In this document: positions 23,804-34,397 of the stretch, in pieces
Layout: each line of letters starts with the position of its first letter
Position numbering within the stretch: the first letter of the stretch is position 1
Origin: DASQMT01 sp963839615
GTDB taxonomy: Bacteria; Actinomycetota; Thermoleophilia; Solirubrobacterales; Solirubrobacteraceae
Direction: 5' to 3'
Length of the DNA stretch: 64,000 nucleotides
Assembly: GCA_963839615.1 (NCBI GenBank)
Contig: CAWIVY010000007.1
Span: 1-64,000 of the forward strand
Notes under the pieces: generated by a model
Databases searched by the model: none
The model's input: the letters and a program-made list of their open reading frames with translations, nothing else
Told to the model about the DNA's origin: nothing
Position numbers and translations under genes: made by a program

Positions 23804-24313
23804 TCAGGAACGCGCGAAGCGCGCCACCGCGGGGACCACAACGCGCTGCACGGCCGGCGGCGGCGAGCACATGACGGTCTCGTCCTTGAAGCGGTTGGCG
23901 AGGTCCGCGATCCAGAGCGCGCCGCGGACGCTCGTCGGCATGTTGCGCCGGTTGTAGAGGCCCTCGCGCGCGCCGCGCGCGCTCTCCGTGAGGAACTCCT
24001 CCAACCGGCCCGGCGGGGCGACCTCGGTGCGCAGCCGCGCCGGCCGGCCGCTCTCGTTCTTGAGCTCGTGCCTGACGCCGGGGGCGACGGTGAGCCTGCC
24101 GTGCTCGGGGACGAGGTCGCGCCAGGTCCCGTCGAGCTTCACCCTGGCCGCGCCCTCGAGCACCTCCCAGTGCTCCTCCAGCGAGGGATGGAAGTGCTCG
24201 GGCAGGTGGCCGCCGTGCTCGAGCGTCGTCGAGACCCAGAGGCTCCCGCCTTCGGTGCGGAAGCTGTACGCGGCCCGGTGGATCGGGTCATGCACCTGTT
24301 CCATGTCGTCCAC
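23804..24313 (-). CDS. Cupin domain protein
   Basis: 169 aa; ATG 24313 or 24304 both possible. Cupin motif 1 'HLPEHFHPSLEEHWEVLEG' with His-x-His and Glu, and motif 2 'LTVAPGVRHELKNESG'. The second half is helical ('REGLYNRRNMPTSVRGALWI'). Could be a metal-dependent dioxygenase or isomerase. Precedes the ICMT-like gene. Confidence 0.75.
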   Translation of the reverse strand: MDDMEQVHDPIHRAAYSFRTEGGSLWVSTTLEHGGHLPEHFHPSLEEHWEVLEGAARVKLDGTWRDLVPEHGRLTVAPGVRHELKNESGRPARLRTEVAPPGRLEEFLTESARGAREGLYNRRNMPTSVRGALWIADLANRFKDETVMCSPPPAVQRVVVPAVARFARS

Positions 24314-24331
24314 CGTACGCGAACAGCGGCC

Positions 24332-24640
24332 TCAGAGGTCGCCGGTCCCGGTGAGGTCGAGGATGCGGCGCACCGGGTCGGACGGGTTGACGATCTCCAT
24401 CTCGATCCCGAGGTCCTTGGCGCGCTCGTGCGTGGAGAGCAGCGACCCCAGGCCCGCGGAGTCGAGGAATCTCACGCCGGAGAGATCGAGCTCGAGCCTG
24501 CGGACGGGGTGCTCGCGGAACAGGCGCTCGAGGCCGGACTCGAGCTGGAAGGCGGCACGCATGTCGAGCTCGCCGGACACGGCGAGCCCCGCTCGCTCGT
24601 CGTCGGCGTCGATCGTCGTGACCACCTCGAAGTCGTCCAT
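24332..24640 (-). CDS. STAS-domain anti-anti-sigma factor
   Basis: 102 aa from ATG 24640. 'LAVSGELDMRAAFQLESGLE' and the phosphorylatable-Ser loop 'RFLDSAGLGSLLSTHERA' are typical of SpoIIAA/RsbV proteins, which bind a kinase anti-sigma factor. No partner kinase is adjacent. Eighteen bp upstream of the cupin start. Confidence 0.85.
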   Translation of the reverse strand: MDDFEVVTTIDADDERAGLAVSGELDMRAAFQLESGLERLFREHPVRRLELDLSGVRFLDSAGLGSLLSTHERAKDLGIEMEIVNPSDPVRRILDLTGTGDL

Positions 24641-24704
24641 CGGCCGGAGTCCTACCCATGCCACGGGGTCCGGACGCCCGGCGGGCGGTACCGAAAGTGA
24701 CGGA

Positions 24705-25427
24705 TCAGGCGGCGTCGGCCAGCGGCTCGACGCCGAGGTAGCGGCGCTGGGCGGCGGGATCGTTCGCCAGCGCGTCGGCGGTCGTCTCGGTCGCGATCGC
24801 GCCGCTCACCATCACGAGCTGGCGCTCCGCCAGCGACGTGGCGACACCGAGGTTCTGCTCGACGACGAGCAGGCCCATGCCCTCCGCGGCGAGGTCCTTG
24901 ATCGTCTGCACGAGCCCCTCCACGATCGTCGGGGCCAGGCCCTCGGAGGGCTCGTCCATGATCAGCAGCTTCGGGTTCGTCAGCAGGGCGCGCCCGATCG
25001 CGAGCATCTGCTGCTCGCCGCCCGACAGCGACGTGCCGCTCACTCCCGTCCGCTCGGCGAGGCGCGGGAAGAGCTCGTAGACGCGCCGCGGCGTCCAGGC
25101 CGCGTTCGACTTGGCGCCGACGATCTGCAGGTGCTCGTCGACCGTGAGCGACTGGAACAGCCGCCGGCCCTGGGGCACGAAGCCGATGCCGGCACCGGCG
25201 ACCTTGTAGGCCTGTTTGCCGAGCAGCTCCTGCCCGTTCAGCCGCACCGACCCGCGCGTCGAGCGCAGCAGCCCGACGATCGCCATGCAGAGCGTCGACT
25301 TGCCCATGCCGTTGCGCCCGATCAGGGCGACGGGCTCCGCGCCCATGCTGAAGGAGACCCCCTCGAGCACGTGCGCCGTGCCGTAGTAGCCATGCACGTC
25401 CTCGACCACCAGCAGCGGCTCGGTCAT
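24705..25427 (-). CDS. livF: Liv-type ABC transporter ATP-binding protein
   Basis: 240 aa from ATG 25427, overlapping the LivG stop. Walker A 'GRNGMGKST', signature 'LSGGEQQ', Walker B 'LLIMDEPSEGLAP', the last characteristic of LivF. Last gene of the five-gene importer, order H-M-K-G-F. The family imports branched-chain amino acids, urea, amides or other small polar solutes. Confidence 0.9.
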   Translation of the reverse strand: MTEPLLVVEDVHGYYGTAHVLEGVSFSMGAEPVALIGRNGMGKSTLCMAIVGLLRSTRGSVRLNGQELLGKQAYKVAGAGIGFVPQGRRLFQSLTVDEHLQIVGAKSNAAWTPRRVYELFPRLAERTGVSGTSLSGGEQQMLAIGRALLTNPKLLIMDEPSEGLAPTIVEGLVQTIKDLAAEGMGLLVVEQNLGVATSLAERQLVMVSGAIATETTADALANDPAAQRRYLGVEPLADAA

Positions 25428-26200
25428 CGGCTCCGGTTCCCGAGGTAGAGGTCGTGGACGAGCTCGTTGGCGCGGATCTCGTCCGGAGTCCCTTCGACGA
25501 TCACGCGCCCATCGTGCATCATCGTCACCCACTCGGCCACCCGCAGCGCGACGTCCATGTCGTGCTCGATCAGGATCAGCGTGATCGCGGGATCCAGCGC
25601 CAGCAGCAGGTCGGTGAGCTTGACGCGCTCCGCACGCGACAGGCCCGCTGCCGGCTCGTCGAGCATCATCAGCTGCGGGTCGGCGGCGCGCGCCATGCCG
25701 ACTTCGAGCTGGCGCTGCTCGCCGTGTGAGAGCTCGGCGACGAGCGTCTCGAGCTTGTCGCCGAGACCGACCGCCTCCGCCATCGCGCGCCCGCGCTCGC
25801 GCAGCTCGTCGTCGACCGGGCGCCGGAGCAGCCGGAAGTGCCCGTCGTGCACGCCGAGCACCGCGAGGTAGAGGTTGTCGTCGACGGTCAGCCCGCCGAA
25901 CAGGCGCGAGGTCTGGAACGTGCGCGAGAGCCCGAGGCGCGCGCGCTTGCGCGCCGGCAGCGCGGTCACGTCGCCGCCGAACAGCTCGACGGTGCCGGCC
26001 GTCGGCGGGAACTCGCCCGAGATCAGGTTGAAGAGCGTGGTCTTGCCGGCCCCGTTGGGGCCGAGGATGGCCCGGCGCTCGCCGGGCCGGACATCCAGGT
26101 CGACGCCGGAGACGGCGACGACGCCGCCGAAGCGCCGGCCGACCCCCCGCAAGCGGAGGATCGGCGCGGCGCCTTCAGCGGATTCGACGGGATGGGCCAC
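25424..26200 (-). CDS. livG: Liv-type ABC transporter ATP-binding protein
   Basis: 258 aa. Walker A 'GPNGAGKTT', LivG-specific 'GLSRTFQTSRLFGGLTVDDN', signature 'LSHGEQRQ', Walker B 'LMMLDEPAAGLS', and the H-loop 'LIEHDMDV'. Coupled to livF; 6 bp after the binding-protein gene. Confidence 0.9.
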   Translation of the reverse strand: MAHPVESAEGAAPILRLRGVGRRFGGVVAVSGVDLDVRPGERRAILGPNGAGKTTLFNLISGEFPPTAGTVELFGGDVTALPARKRARLGLSRTFQTSRLFGGLTVDDNLYLAVLGVHDGHFRLLRRPVDDELRERGRAMAEAVGLGDKLETLVAELSHGEQRQLEVGMARAADPQLMMLDEPAAGLSRAERVKLTDLLLALDPAITLILIEHDMDVALRVAEWVTMMHDGRVIVEGTPDEIRANELVHDLYLGNRSR

Positions 26201-26206
26201 TTCGTC

Positions 26207-27613
26207 CTAGCCGAACGAGACCTCTTCGGCGTTGCCGACCCACGGCGGGGCGTCGGCCTTCTCGCACTTCGGGTTGTCGCGGCTCAGCTCCGGCGAGTCC
26301 GGAGAGAAGAAGCCGCCGAACGTCTGGTCGACGTCGTTGATCTTGCGGAACGTCTCGACGTCCGGCACGCCGTCACCGGTCTTGTCGGCGACGATCTTCT
26401 TGACGTAGACGCTCGAGACCGCCTGGCGGTTGTCGTCGAGCTTGACGTCGCCCCAGGGGGCCTCTTCGCCGCTGAGGGTGACGCCCGCGAGCGCCTCCTG
26501 CAGCTTGGCCTGGTCGGAGACGTCGCCGTCGACGGCCTCCAGGCCCTTGATCAGGCCGTTCATGGCCGTGTAGTAGCCGTAGGTGAACACGGACGGGCCG
26601 GCGCCGGCGATCTCGTCGCCGTATGCCTCCTTGAGGCCGTCGATGTACGCCTTGACCTCAGGCGTGTCGACGTCCGCCGCGGTCATGCCCGACGTGATGC
26701 CACCGATCAGCGACTTGCCGACCTCCTTCAGCACCAGCGGGTCGTCCCAGAAGATGTTGCCCATCATCTTCTTCGTGTCGACCTTGCCGCGCTGCTCCTG
26801 GTACTGCTTGAGGAACGTGATCAGGCCGGAGCCGCCGATGCCCACGTAGAGGCCGTCGACGTCCTTGGGGATCTGGGAGATGTAGGACGAGTAGTCCTTC
26901 TCGCCCAGCGGCGCCCACACGCGCTTGGGGATGTCGCCGCCGATCGCGCAGTACTCGGCCACGAAGCCGGCCAGCGAGGTGTACGGGAACGAGTAGTCGT
27001 CGCCGATGATCGCGGCCTTCTTCCAGCCGAGCTCGTTGAACGCGTAGTCGCCGAGACCGGCCGACCACTGTGCGCCATCGGGATGGAAGCGGAAGAAGTT
27101 CGGCGCCTGGACCTTCAGCGTCGAGTCCTGCGCCCCGGCGATGCCGTTGACGAACGTCTTGTCGGGGTGCTCCTTGGCGTAGTTGGCGACCGCGATGCCC
27201 TCGTCACCCGAGAGCGGTCCGACGAGCACGTCCGCGTCCTCCTGCTCCATCAGGCGGCGCGTCTCCTCGATCGCCTTGTCGGCCGTGTCGTCCGCGCAGC
27301 CATAGCCCACGATCTCCAGGTCCTTGCCGGCGACCTTCGCCCCGGTGACGCCGTCGCTCGGCTTCTCGCCGCCCGCCTTCGCGCCCGCGTTCTTGATCAG
27401 CGCGAGGTTCGCGCCGGAAATGGTCGGCTCGAAGAACGACCCGAAGGCGCCCTCGCAGTCCGACAGGAAGCCGACCTTGATCGTTCCGCCCGACTCCTCG
27501 GCCGAGCCGCCCGAGGCCGGCTCGTTGCTCGGCTCGTCGTCGCCACCACAGCCCGCGACGAGTCCGAGTGCGACTACGGCGCTACCCAGCGCCAACAGCT
27601 TGCGTGCCCTCAA
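26207..27613 (-). CDS. livK: Liv-type ABC transporter substrate-binding lipoprotein
   Basis: 468 aa. I chose TTG 27613 because a strong GGAGAGGG lies just upstream and the signal peptide begins there; lipobox LVAGC at about residues 18-22. Peripla_BP_6 landmarks are 'IKVGFLSDCEGAFG', 'ADVLVGPLSGDEGIAVANYA' and 'PNFFRFHPDG'. Longer than usual LivK (about 370), with an extra C-terminal segment. Ligand undetermined; the divergent catabolic cluster suggests a sugar-like or lactone compound. Confidence 0.88.
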   Translation of the reverse strand: MRARKLLALGSAVVALGLVAGCGGDDEPSNEPASGGSAEESGGTIKVGFLSDCEGAFGSFFEPTISGANLALIKNAGAKAGGEKPSDGVTGAKVAGKDLEIVGYGCADDTADKAIEETRRLMEQEDADVLVGPLSGDEGIAVANYAKEHPDKTFVNGIAGAQDSTLKVQAPNFFRFHPDGAQWSAGLGDYAFNELGWKKAAIIGDDYSFPYTSLAGFVAEYCAIGGDIPKRVWAPLGEKDYSSYISQIPKDVDGLYVGIGGSGLITFLKQYQEQRGKVDTKKMMGNIFWDDPLVLKEVGKSLIGGITSGMTAADVDTPEVKAYIDGLKEAYGDEIAGAGPSVFTYGYYTAMNGLIKGLEAVDGDVSDQAKLQEALAGVTLSGEEAPWGDVKLDDNRQAVSSVYVKKIVADKTGDGVPDVETFRKINDVDQTFGGFFSPDSPELSRDNPKCEKADAPPWVGNAEEVSFG

Positions 27614-27642
27614 AACACCCTCTCCTTCTCCTCGTTGCCTTG

Positions 27643-28707
27643 TCACTTGACACTGCCTGCGGCGGGGTCGCCCTCGGGCCCCGCCCGGATCGGACCGCGT
27701 GGCCCATCGCCACCTGGTCTTCGCCGCTCCAACCGCTCGCGCCCGCTCTCCCAGAGGCCGACCAGGCCGCCGGGCGAGAGCAGGACGATCACGAGGAAGA
27801 CGAGCCCGATGAGCGTGTTGAAGCGCTCGGGACCGAGCACGTTCCCGATCTCCGGCGTGTACTCGCGCGAGTAGTTGTCGAGCAGCGCGTAGACCAGCGC
27901 GCCGACCCACGCTCCCTCGAGCCGGAAGAGCCCGCCGACGACGGCGATGATCAGCACGTCGATCGTCTGCGCCAGGTTGATCGAACCCGGCGAGATGCGG
28001 CGGTTGTACCAGACCGAGAGCAGGCCGGCGATCGCCGCGACGAGCGCCGCGAGGCCGAACGCCAGCATGCGGTGCCGCGTCACGTCGAACCCGAGCGCGC
28101 GCATGCGCGCCGGCTCGTCGCGCAGGCCCTGGAGCGCCAGCCCGAACGGCGTGCGCGAGGCGTAGCGGAGCGCGAGGAAGACGACCACCGCGACGATCAG
28201 CGTCGTGTAGTAGAGCGGCACCGGGTCCTGGACGGGATCGCCGATCAGGCTCGGCAGGTCGAGGTTGTTGACGCCCCCGAAGCCCGACAGCTGCGTCACC
28301 TGCGAGAAGAAGTAGTAGACCATCACCGAGAACGCCAGCGTGATCATCAGGAAGTAGATCCCCTCGCTGCGCGACGCGATCGCGCCAAAGCCGAGGCCGA
28401 CGGCCGTGGCGACGATCAGCGCGGCCAGCGCCGCAAGCCACGGCGACCACGCGGCGGAGCTGCCGCCGTCGGCGAGCACGAGATTGGCGAAGACCATGCC
28501 GGAGATGCCGTAGAGACCGACCTGTGCGAGCGACACCATGCCGCCGTAGGCGGACAGGAACGTGAGGCTCGCCGCCGCGACGCCGAGCCACAGCGCCTTG
28601 GTCAGGACCACCGAGACGAAGAACTCCGTGAAGAGGAGCGGGGCGAGGGCCGCGACGATCAGCACGACCGCCGGAACCGCCCATCCGCTGCGCCCGCGCA
28701 GGCTCAT
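27643..28707 (-). CDS. livM: Liv-type ABC transporter permease
   Basis: 354 aa from ATG 28707 (ATGA overlap with LivH). About nine TM helices; LivM signature 'GMVSLAQVGLYGISGMVFAN', 'SEGIYFLMITLAFSVMVYYF' and 'GLALQGLRDEPARMRALGFD'. A Pro/Arg/Gly-rich cytoplasmic tail follows. Confidence 0.9.
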   Translation of the reverse strand: MSLRGRSGWAVPAVVLIVAALAPLLFTEFFVSVVLTKALWLGVAAASLTFLSAYGGMVSLAQVGLYGISGMVFANLVLADGGSSAAWSPWLAALAALIVATAVGLGFGAIASRSEGIYFLMITLAFSVMVYYFFSQVTQLSGFGGVNNLDLPSLIGDPVQDPVPLYYTTLIVAVVVFLALRYASRTPFGLALQGLRDEPARMRALGFDVTRHRMLAFGLAALVAAIAGLLSVWYNRRISPGSINLAQTIDVLIIAVVGGLFRLEGAWVGALVYALLDNYSREYTPEIGNVLGPERFNTLIGLVFLVIVLLSPGGLVGLWESGRERLERRRPGGDGPRGPIRAGPEGDPAAGSVK

Positions 28708-29846
28708 GCCGGTCTCCCGAACAGGCCCAGCGGCCGGACCGCGAGCACGCCGACGAGCAGCGCGAACGTGAGCAGGATCGAGTAGTTCGTGAGGTCGGTG
28801 TCCCCGAAGACGAGGTAGACGTCGGCGTAGGCGTCGACCAGCCCGAGCGCGAGCGCGCCGATCGCGGCGCCGCCCAGCGACCCCATCCCGCCGATGATCA
28901 CGACGATCAGCGAGCTGAGCAGGAACGACGTGTCCTCGCCCGGCGCGAGCGCGATCATCGTGCCGCCGAGCACGCCGCCGAAGCCCGCGAGCATCGCCCC
29001 GATCAGGAACGCGCCGGCGAACACCAGCTGGACGTTGATCCCGAGCGCCGAGACCATGTCGCGGTCGTCGACGCCGGCACGGACGATCTTGCCGAAGCGC
29101 GTCTTCTTGATCAGCAGCCACAGCCCGGCGCCGATCAGCAGCGCCGCGCCGAGCACGACCACGCCGCGGAAGAAGCCGAAGCGGACGTCGCCGGGCAGGT
29201 TGATGCTCGTCGGCCAGTCCGTCGGCGTCTTGATGTCCTTCGAGATGCCGCCGAAGGCGGCCAGCATCTGGTCGGCGAAGATCACCGACAGCGCGATCGT
29301 GATCAGCGCCTGGCGCAGGTCCTGGCCCTGGTTCCAGCGCAGGAACACCTGCTGGATCAGGACGCCGAGCAGCCCGATGATCGCCGTCGCCAGCACCAGC
29401 GGGAGGATCCAGGCGATCAGGCTGTAGGAGGACTCGTCGTTGCCGCTCAGCGACAGCCCGAGGCCCGCGTCCTCCTTGAACCAGGCCTCCTGCATCTCCA
29501 GCGCGAGATAGCCGCCGAGCAGGTAGAGCGAGCCGTGCGCCATGTTGACCACGCGCATCAGGCCGAAGATCAGCGTGAACCCGCTGGCGACGACGAAGAA
29601 CAGCGCGGCGAGCGTGAGGCCGTTCAGGGAGACGACGGCGAACTTGCGCGGATCGTCCGCTCCCTTGACGACCAGCCAGATCACGACGAGCACCGCGATC
29701 GCCGTGAGCGCGACCCGCTGCGCCGACCAGCCGGCTTCGCCGGGCGGTAACTCGGCCTCGGGGATCGTGCTGGCCGGGCCCGCAGACTCGAGCGAATCGA
29801 CCCCCGGGGCCTCTTCGCCACGGTCTGAATGTGCCGCGTGTGACAT
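28704..29846 (-). CDS. livH: Liv-type ABC transporter permease
   Basis: 380 aa from ATG 29846 with AAGG upstream. The first 45 residues are a non-family acidic extension. Then 'FVVASGFTLIFGLMRVVNMA', 'HGSLYLLGGYLALE', 'KIVRAGVDDRDMVSALGINV' and 'VIIGGMGSLGGAAIGALALG', the LivH core. First gene of the operon, transcribed away from the FAD oxidase gene. Confidence 0.9.
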   Translation of the reverse strand: MSHAAHSDRGEEAPGVDSLESAGPASTIPEAELPPGEAGWSAQRVALTAIAVLVVIWLVVKGADDPRKFAVVSLNGLTLAALFFVVASGFTLIFGLMRVVNMAHGSLYLLGGYLALEMQEAWFKEDAGLGLSLSGNDESSYSLIAWILPLVLATAIIGLLGVLIQQVFLRWNQGQDLRQALITIALSVIFADQMLAAFGGISKDIKTPTDWPTSINLPGDVRFGFFRGVVVLGAALLIGAGLWLLIKKTRFGKIVRAGVDDRDMVSALGINVQLVFAGAFLIGAMLAGFGGVLGGTMIALAPGEDTSFLLSSLIVVIIGGMGSLGGAAIGALALGLVDAYADVYLVFGDTDLTNYSILLTFALLVGVLAVRPLGLFGRPA

Positions 29847-29920
29847 GCCTTGACAGCTATTGAAAACATATGCAAGGGTGACTGTCAAGTTATGAATGGA
29901 TTTGTAAGCGGGGGCCGGCG
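29847..29920. promoter_or_regulatory. Divergent promoter region with CTTGACAG inverted repeat
   Basis: Unusually AT-rich 74 bp between the Liv operon and the FAD oxidase gene. Perfect arms CTTGACAG (29849-29856) and CTGTCAAG (29882-29889) lie 33 bp centre to centre, about three helical turns; each contains a TTGACA-like -35 pointing inward. CATATG (29867-29872) sits near the middle. Most likely one operator/promoter unit for both directions; the DeoR protein at 34398 is the obvious candidate regulator, by inference. Confidence 0.5.
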
Positions 29921-31346
<1,426 letters not shown>

Positions 31347-31368
31347 ACGGCATCAGGAGGAGGAGCGG

Positions 31369-32280
31369 ATGGCGCTGAAGGTGGCGATGCACAACTGGAT
31401 GCGGCCGGAGTCGATCGAGACGACGATCACCCGGCTCGGCCGCAGCGGCTACGACGGGATCGAGATCTCGGGCGAGCCGGCGGTCTACGACGCGGACGAG
31501 GTCAAGCGGCTGCTCGACCAGAACGGCGTCGAGTGCTGGGGATCGGTGACGCTTATGACAGGCGGGCGCGACCTCGTGCACGAGGATCACTACGTCCGCC
31601 TGGCGAGCGTGCAGTACGTCAAGGACTGCCTCTCGCTGGTAGCGGACCTCGGCGGCAAGATCCTCACGATCGTGCCCTCGACGGTCGGCAAGGTCGTCCC
31701 GATGGGAACGCCCGAGGACGAGTGGCGCTGGGCGGTCGAGGGGCTCAAGGAGTGCCAGGCCCACGCGGAGCAGGTCGGAGTGCGGATCGGCCTCGAGCCG
31801 CTCAACCGCTTCGAGACCTACTTCCTCAACCGCGCCGACCAAGCGGTCGCGCTCGCCAAGGACGTCGGCGGCAACTGCGGCGTCGCGCTCGACATCTTCC
31901 ACATGAACATCGAGGAGGGCGACTGGCGCCAGGCGATCCGGGACACCGGCTCCTACCTCGTCGACTTCCACGTCGCCGACAACAACCGGATGCCCCCAGG
32001 CCAGGGCGCGATCGACTGGGAGGGCATCGTCTCCGAGCTGGCCGGGATCGGCTACGACGGCTACCTCACGGTCGAGTTCGTCGTCCCGGTCGACCGCACG
32101 CCGCTGTCGGAGCGCACGGAGATCGCCGACGCCGGCGACGCGGGCGCGAGCCAGGGCATGGAGCAGTTCCTCCGCGACCACGGGACCGGGGCGCTGCCCG
32201 AGCACTACTACGACCGCTACGTGCAGGAGTCGATCGACCGCCTGCGCAAGGCGATCGACTCCGTCGGCGCCGCGGTCTGA
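31369..32280 (+). CDS. Sugar phosphate isomerase/epimerase (TIM barrel, AP-endonuclease-2 fold)
   Basis: 303 aa, preceded by AGGAGGAG. Metal ligands of the D-tagatose/D-psicose 3-epimerase fold are seen: Glu in 'RIGLEPLNRFETYF', Asp in 'GVALDIFHMNIEEGD', His in 'LVDFHVADNNR' and Glu in 'YLTVEFVVPVD'. 'GQGAIDWEGIVSELAGIGYD' is a typical family box. Probably interconverts ketose-type intermediates. Full length. Confidence 0.88.
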   Translation: MALKVAMHNWMRPESIETTITRLGRSGYDGIEISGEPAVYDADEVKRLLDQNGVECWGSVTLMTGGRDLVHEDHYVRLASVQYVKDCLSLVADLGGKILTIVPSTVGKVVPMGTPEDEWRWAVEGLKECQAHAEQVGVRIGLEPLNRFETYFLNRADQAVALAKDVGGNCGVALDIFHMNIEEGDWRQAIRDTGSYLVDFHVADNNRMPPGQGAIDWEGIVSELAGIGYDGYLTVEFVVPVDRTPLSERTEIADAGDAGASQGMEQFLRDHGTGALPEHYYDRYVQESIDRLRKAIDSVGAAV

Positions 32281-32290
32281 CACGACCGCC

Positions 32291-33535
32291 GTGGCCCAGG
32301 ATCCCTGGATCGCGCTGATCGGCACCCTCGACACCAAGGGTGACGAGATCGCGTACGTCCGCGACCGGCTGCGCGCGCTCGGCGCGCGGCCGATCGTGAT
32401 CGACACGGGGATCCTCGGCGAGCCGGCGGGCTGCGAGCCCGACGTCAGCCACGCGGAGGTCGCGGCTGCCGCCGGCGACGATCTCGCCGGCATCCGCGCC
32501 GCGGGCTCGCGCGGCGCGGCGGTGGAGCGGATGCTCGCCGGCGTGCGCGCCACCTGCCTGGCGCTGTTCGCCGAGGGCCGGCTCGACGGCGCGCTTTGCC
32601 TCGGCGGCGCCGAGGGCGGCCTGATGGGCGCGGGCGCGATGCACGCGCTGCCGGTCGGGGTGCCGAAGCTGGTCGTCAGCCCGAGCGCATCGGGCCGGCG
32701 CCAGTTCGCCCCGTTCATGGGCGAGACCGACACGACGGTGATGCACTCGGTCGTCGACATCCTCGGCCTGCACGCGATCTCGCGGGCGATCTTCGACAAC
32801 GCCGCCGCCGCGATCACCGGCATGGCGCGCGACGGCGGCGGCGCGGTCGGCGCGCTCGGCGAGCGCACGGTCGGCGTGACGATGCTCGGCCAGACCACGC
32901 CCGGCGTGATGCGGCTGCGCGAGCGGCTGCTCGAGGCCGGGCACGCCCCGGTCATCTTCCATGCCAACGGCGTCGGCGGTCCGGCGATGGAGAAGCTCGC
33001 GGCCACGGGCGCGCTGGCCGGCGTCGTCGACTACACGCTCTCCGAGCTCGCCAACTCGCTGATGGACGGCGTCCACGCCACCGGCCCGGAGCGGCTGACC
33101 GTGGCCGGGCGGCACGGCCTGCCACAGGTCGTCGTCCCCGGCTGCTGCGACTTCTTCAACCAGGGCGCGCGCGACACCGTGCCGGAGCGGTTCCGCGACC
33201 GCAAGAGCTACTTCCACAACCCCGTCGCCACGCTCGTGCGGATCTCCGAGGCCGAGGGCGTCGAGCTCGGGCGCCTCGTGGCCGAGCGCCTCGCCGGCTC
33301 GACGGGCGCGGTCAGCGTCATCGTGCCGGCGCGCGGCTTCTCGCTCGTCGACATCGAGGGCGGCGACCTCTACGACCCGGCCGCCAACCGCGCCTTCATC
33401 GACGCGCTGCGCGATGCGCTGCGCGACGACATCGCCTTCGAGGAGGTCGACGGGCACGTCGACGACCCGGCGTTCGCCGACCTCGTCGCCGACCGCTATC
33501 TCACCCTCGTCAAGGAGCCCGCCCATGCCGGATGA
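32291..33535 (+). CDS. Tm-1-like ATP-binding (UPF0261) protein, first paralogue
   Basis: 414 aa from GTG 32291. 'IALIGTLDTKGDEIAYVRDR' and 'VGVPKLVVSPSASG', 'VGVTMLGQTTPGVMRLRERL', 'VIFHANGVGGPAMEKLAATG' and 'FSLVDIEGG' define the family. In tomato Tm-1 this domain binds ATP and blocks tobamovirus replicase; bacterial roles are unknown. It overlaps the creatininase-family gene by 11 nt. Confidence 0.9.
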   Translation: MAQDPWIALIGTLDTKGDEIAYVRDRLRALGARPIVIDTGILGEPAGCEPDVSHAEVAAAAGDDLAGIRAAGSRGAAVERMLAGVRATCLALFAEGRLDGALCLGGAEGGLMGAGAMHALPVGVPKLVVSPSASGRRQFAPFMGETDTTVMHSVVDILGLHAISRAIFDNAAAAITGMARDGGGAVGALGERTVGVTMLGQTTPGVMRLRERLLEAGHAPVIFHANGVGGPAMEKLAATGALAGVVDYTLSELANSLMDGVHATGPERLTVAGRHGLPQVVVPGCCDFFNQGARDTVPERFRDRKSYFHNPVATLVRISEAEGVELGRLVAERLAGSTGAVSVIVPARGFSLVDIEGGDLYDPAANRAFIDALRDALRDDIAFEEVDGHVDDPAFADLVADRYLTLVKEPAHAG

Positions 33536-34391
33536 CGGCCGTCCGACCTCGCACTGCCTGCTGGACCTCGCGCCGCCGGACATCGCCTGGTTCCAGGAGC
33601 GCTCGGACCTGATCCTGATCCCGATCGGGTCCTGCGAGCAGCACGGCGCGCACCTGCCGCTCGGGACGGACACGATCACCGCGCTCGAGGTCTCGCGGCG
33701 CGCGGCCGAGAAGGCCGACGTGATCTACGCGCCGCCGCTGTGGGCCGGCTACTCGCCCCAGCACCTGCGCGACACCGAGTCGGGCGTCGGCACGATCACG
33801 CTGCGCGCGAGCACGTTCAACGAGGTGCTGTTCGACGTCGCGCGATCGCTGATCCACCACGGCTGGAACAAGCTCGTGTTCGTCAACGGCCACGGCTCGA
33901 ACACCAAGGTGATCGATCCGCTGCTGCGCCGCATCAAGTACGAGACGGGCGCGTTCGTCGCGCTCTACAAGCCCTACGCCGAGCGCTACATCGGGATCCT
34001 CGAGGGCCTGCTCGAGAACCCCGCCGAGGAGACGCCGGGCTGGCACGCCTCCGAGCTCGAGACGTCGCAGGTGATGGCGCACGACCCGTCGCTGGTCAAG
34101 ATGGAGCACGCCGCCGAGGACCGCGCGCAGGTGCCGCGCTGGCTGCCGGACTCGTTCATCAAGAAGGACGGCGCGCCGGACGTCGAGTTCGACGGGTACC
34201 AGTACTTCGTCTTCCCGATGGACCACGGCGAGTTCTCGCGGACCGGCGTGATCGGCAACCCCATGCGCGCCTCCGCGGAGAAGGGCGAGGCGGCGCTCGA
34301 GCGCTACGCCGACCACCTCGTCAAGGCGATCGACGAGTTCCGGCCGCTCGAGGTCGAGATCACGCGCAGGGAATTCGTGGAGCGCGTCTGA
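33525..34391 (+). CDS. Creatininase family amidohydrolase
   Basis: 288 aa. 'LILIPIGSCEQHGAHLPLGT' gives the first metal Glu/His, 'DTITALEVSRRAAEKADVIY' the Asp, 'NKLVFVNGHGSNTKVI' the His, and 'GWHASELETSQVMAHDP' the last Glu. The fold opens cyclic amides or lactams (creatinine, also formamides in riboflavin/F420 metabolism). In this cluster a ring-opening role on a lactone or lactam intermediate is a reasonable inference. Confidence 0.87.
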   Translation: MPDDGRPTSHCLLDLAPPDIAWFQERSDLILIPIGSCEQHGAHLPLGTDTITALEVSRRAAEKADVIYAPPLWAGYSPQHLRDTESGVGTITLRASTFNEVLFDVARSLIHHGWNKLVFVNGHGSNTKVIDPLLRRIKYETGAFVALYKPYAERYIGILEGLLENPAEETPGWHASELETSQVMAHDPSLVKMEHAAEDRAQVPRWLPDSFIKKDGAPDVEFDGYQYFVFPMDHGEFSRTGVIGNPMRASAEKGEAALERYADHLVKAIDEFRPLEVEITRREFVERV

Positions 34392-34397
34392 ACACCG

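Noticed and set aside
25838..27874. 678-codon plus-strand frame across livG and livK
   Set aside because: Mirror of coding sequence on the minus strand; no recognisable domain.
29850..29876. Standard sigma-70 promoter built from TTGACA at 29850 and CATATG-region bases
   Set aside because: Spacing between the -35-like box and any TATAAT-like hexamer is wrong on both strands, so I list it only as an operator region.
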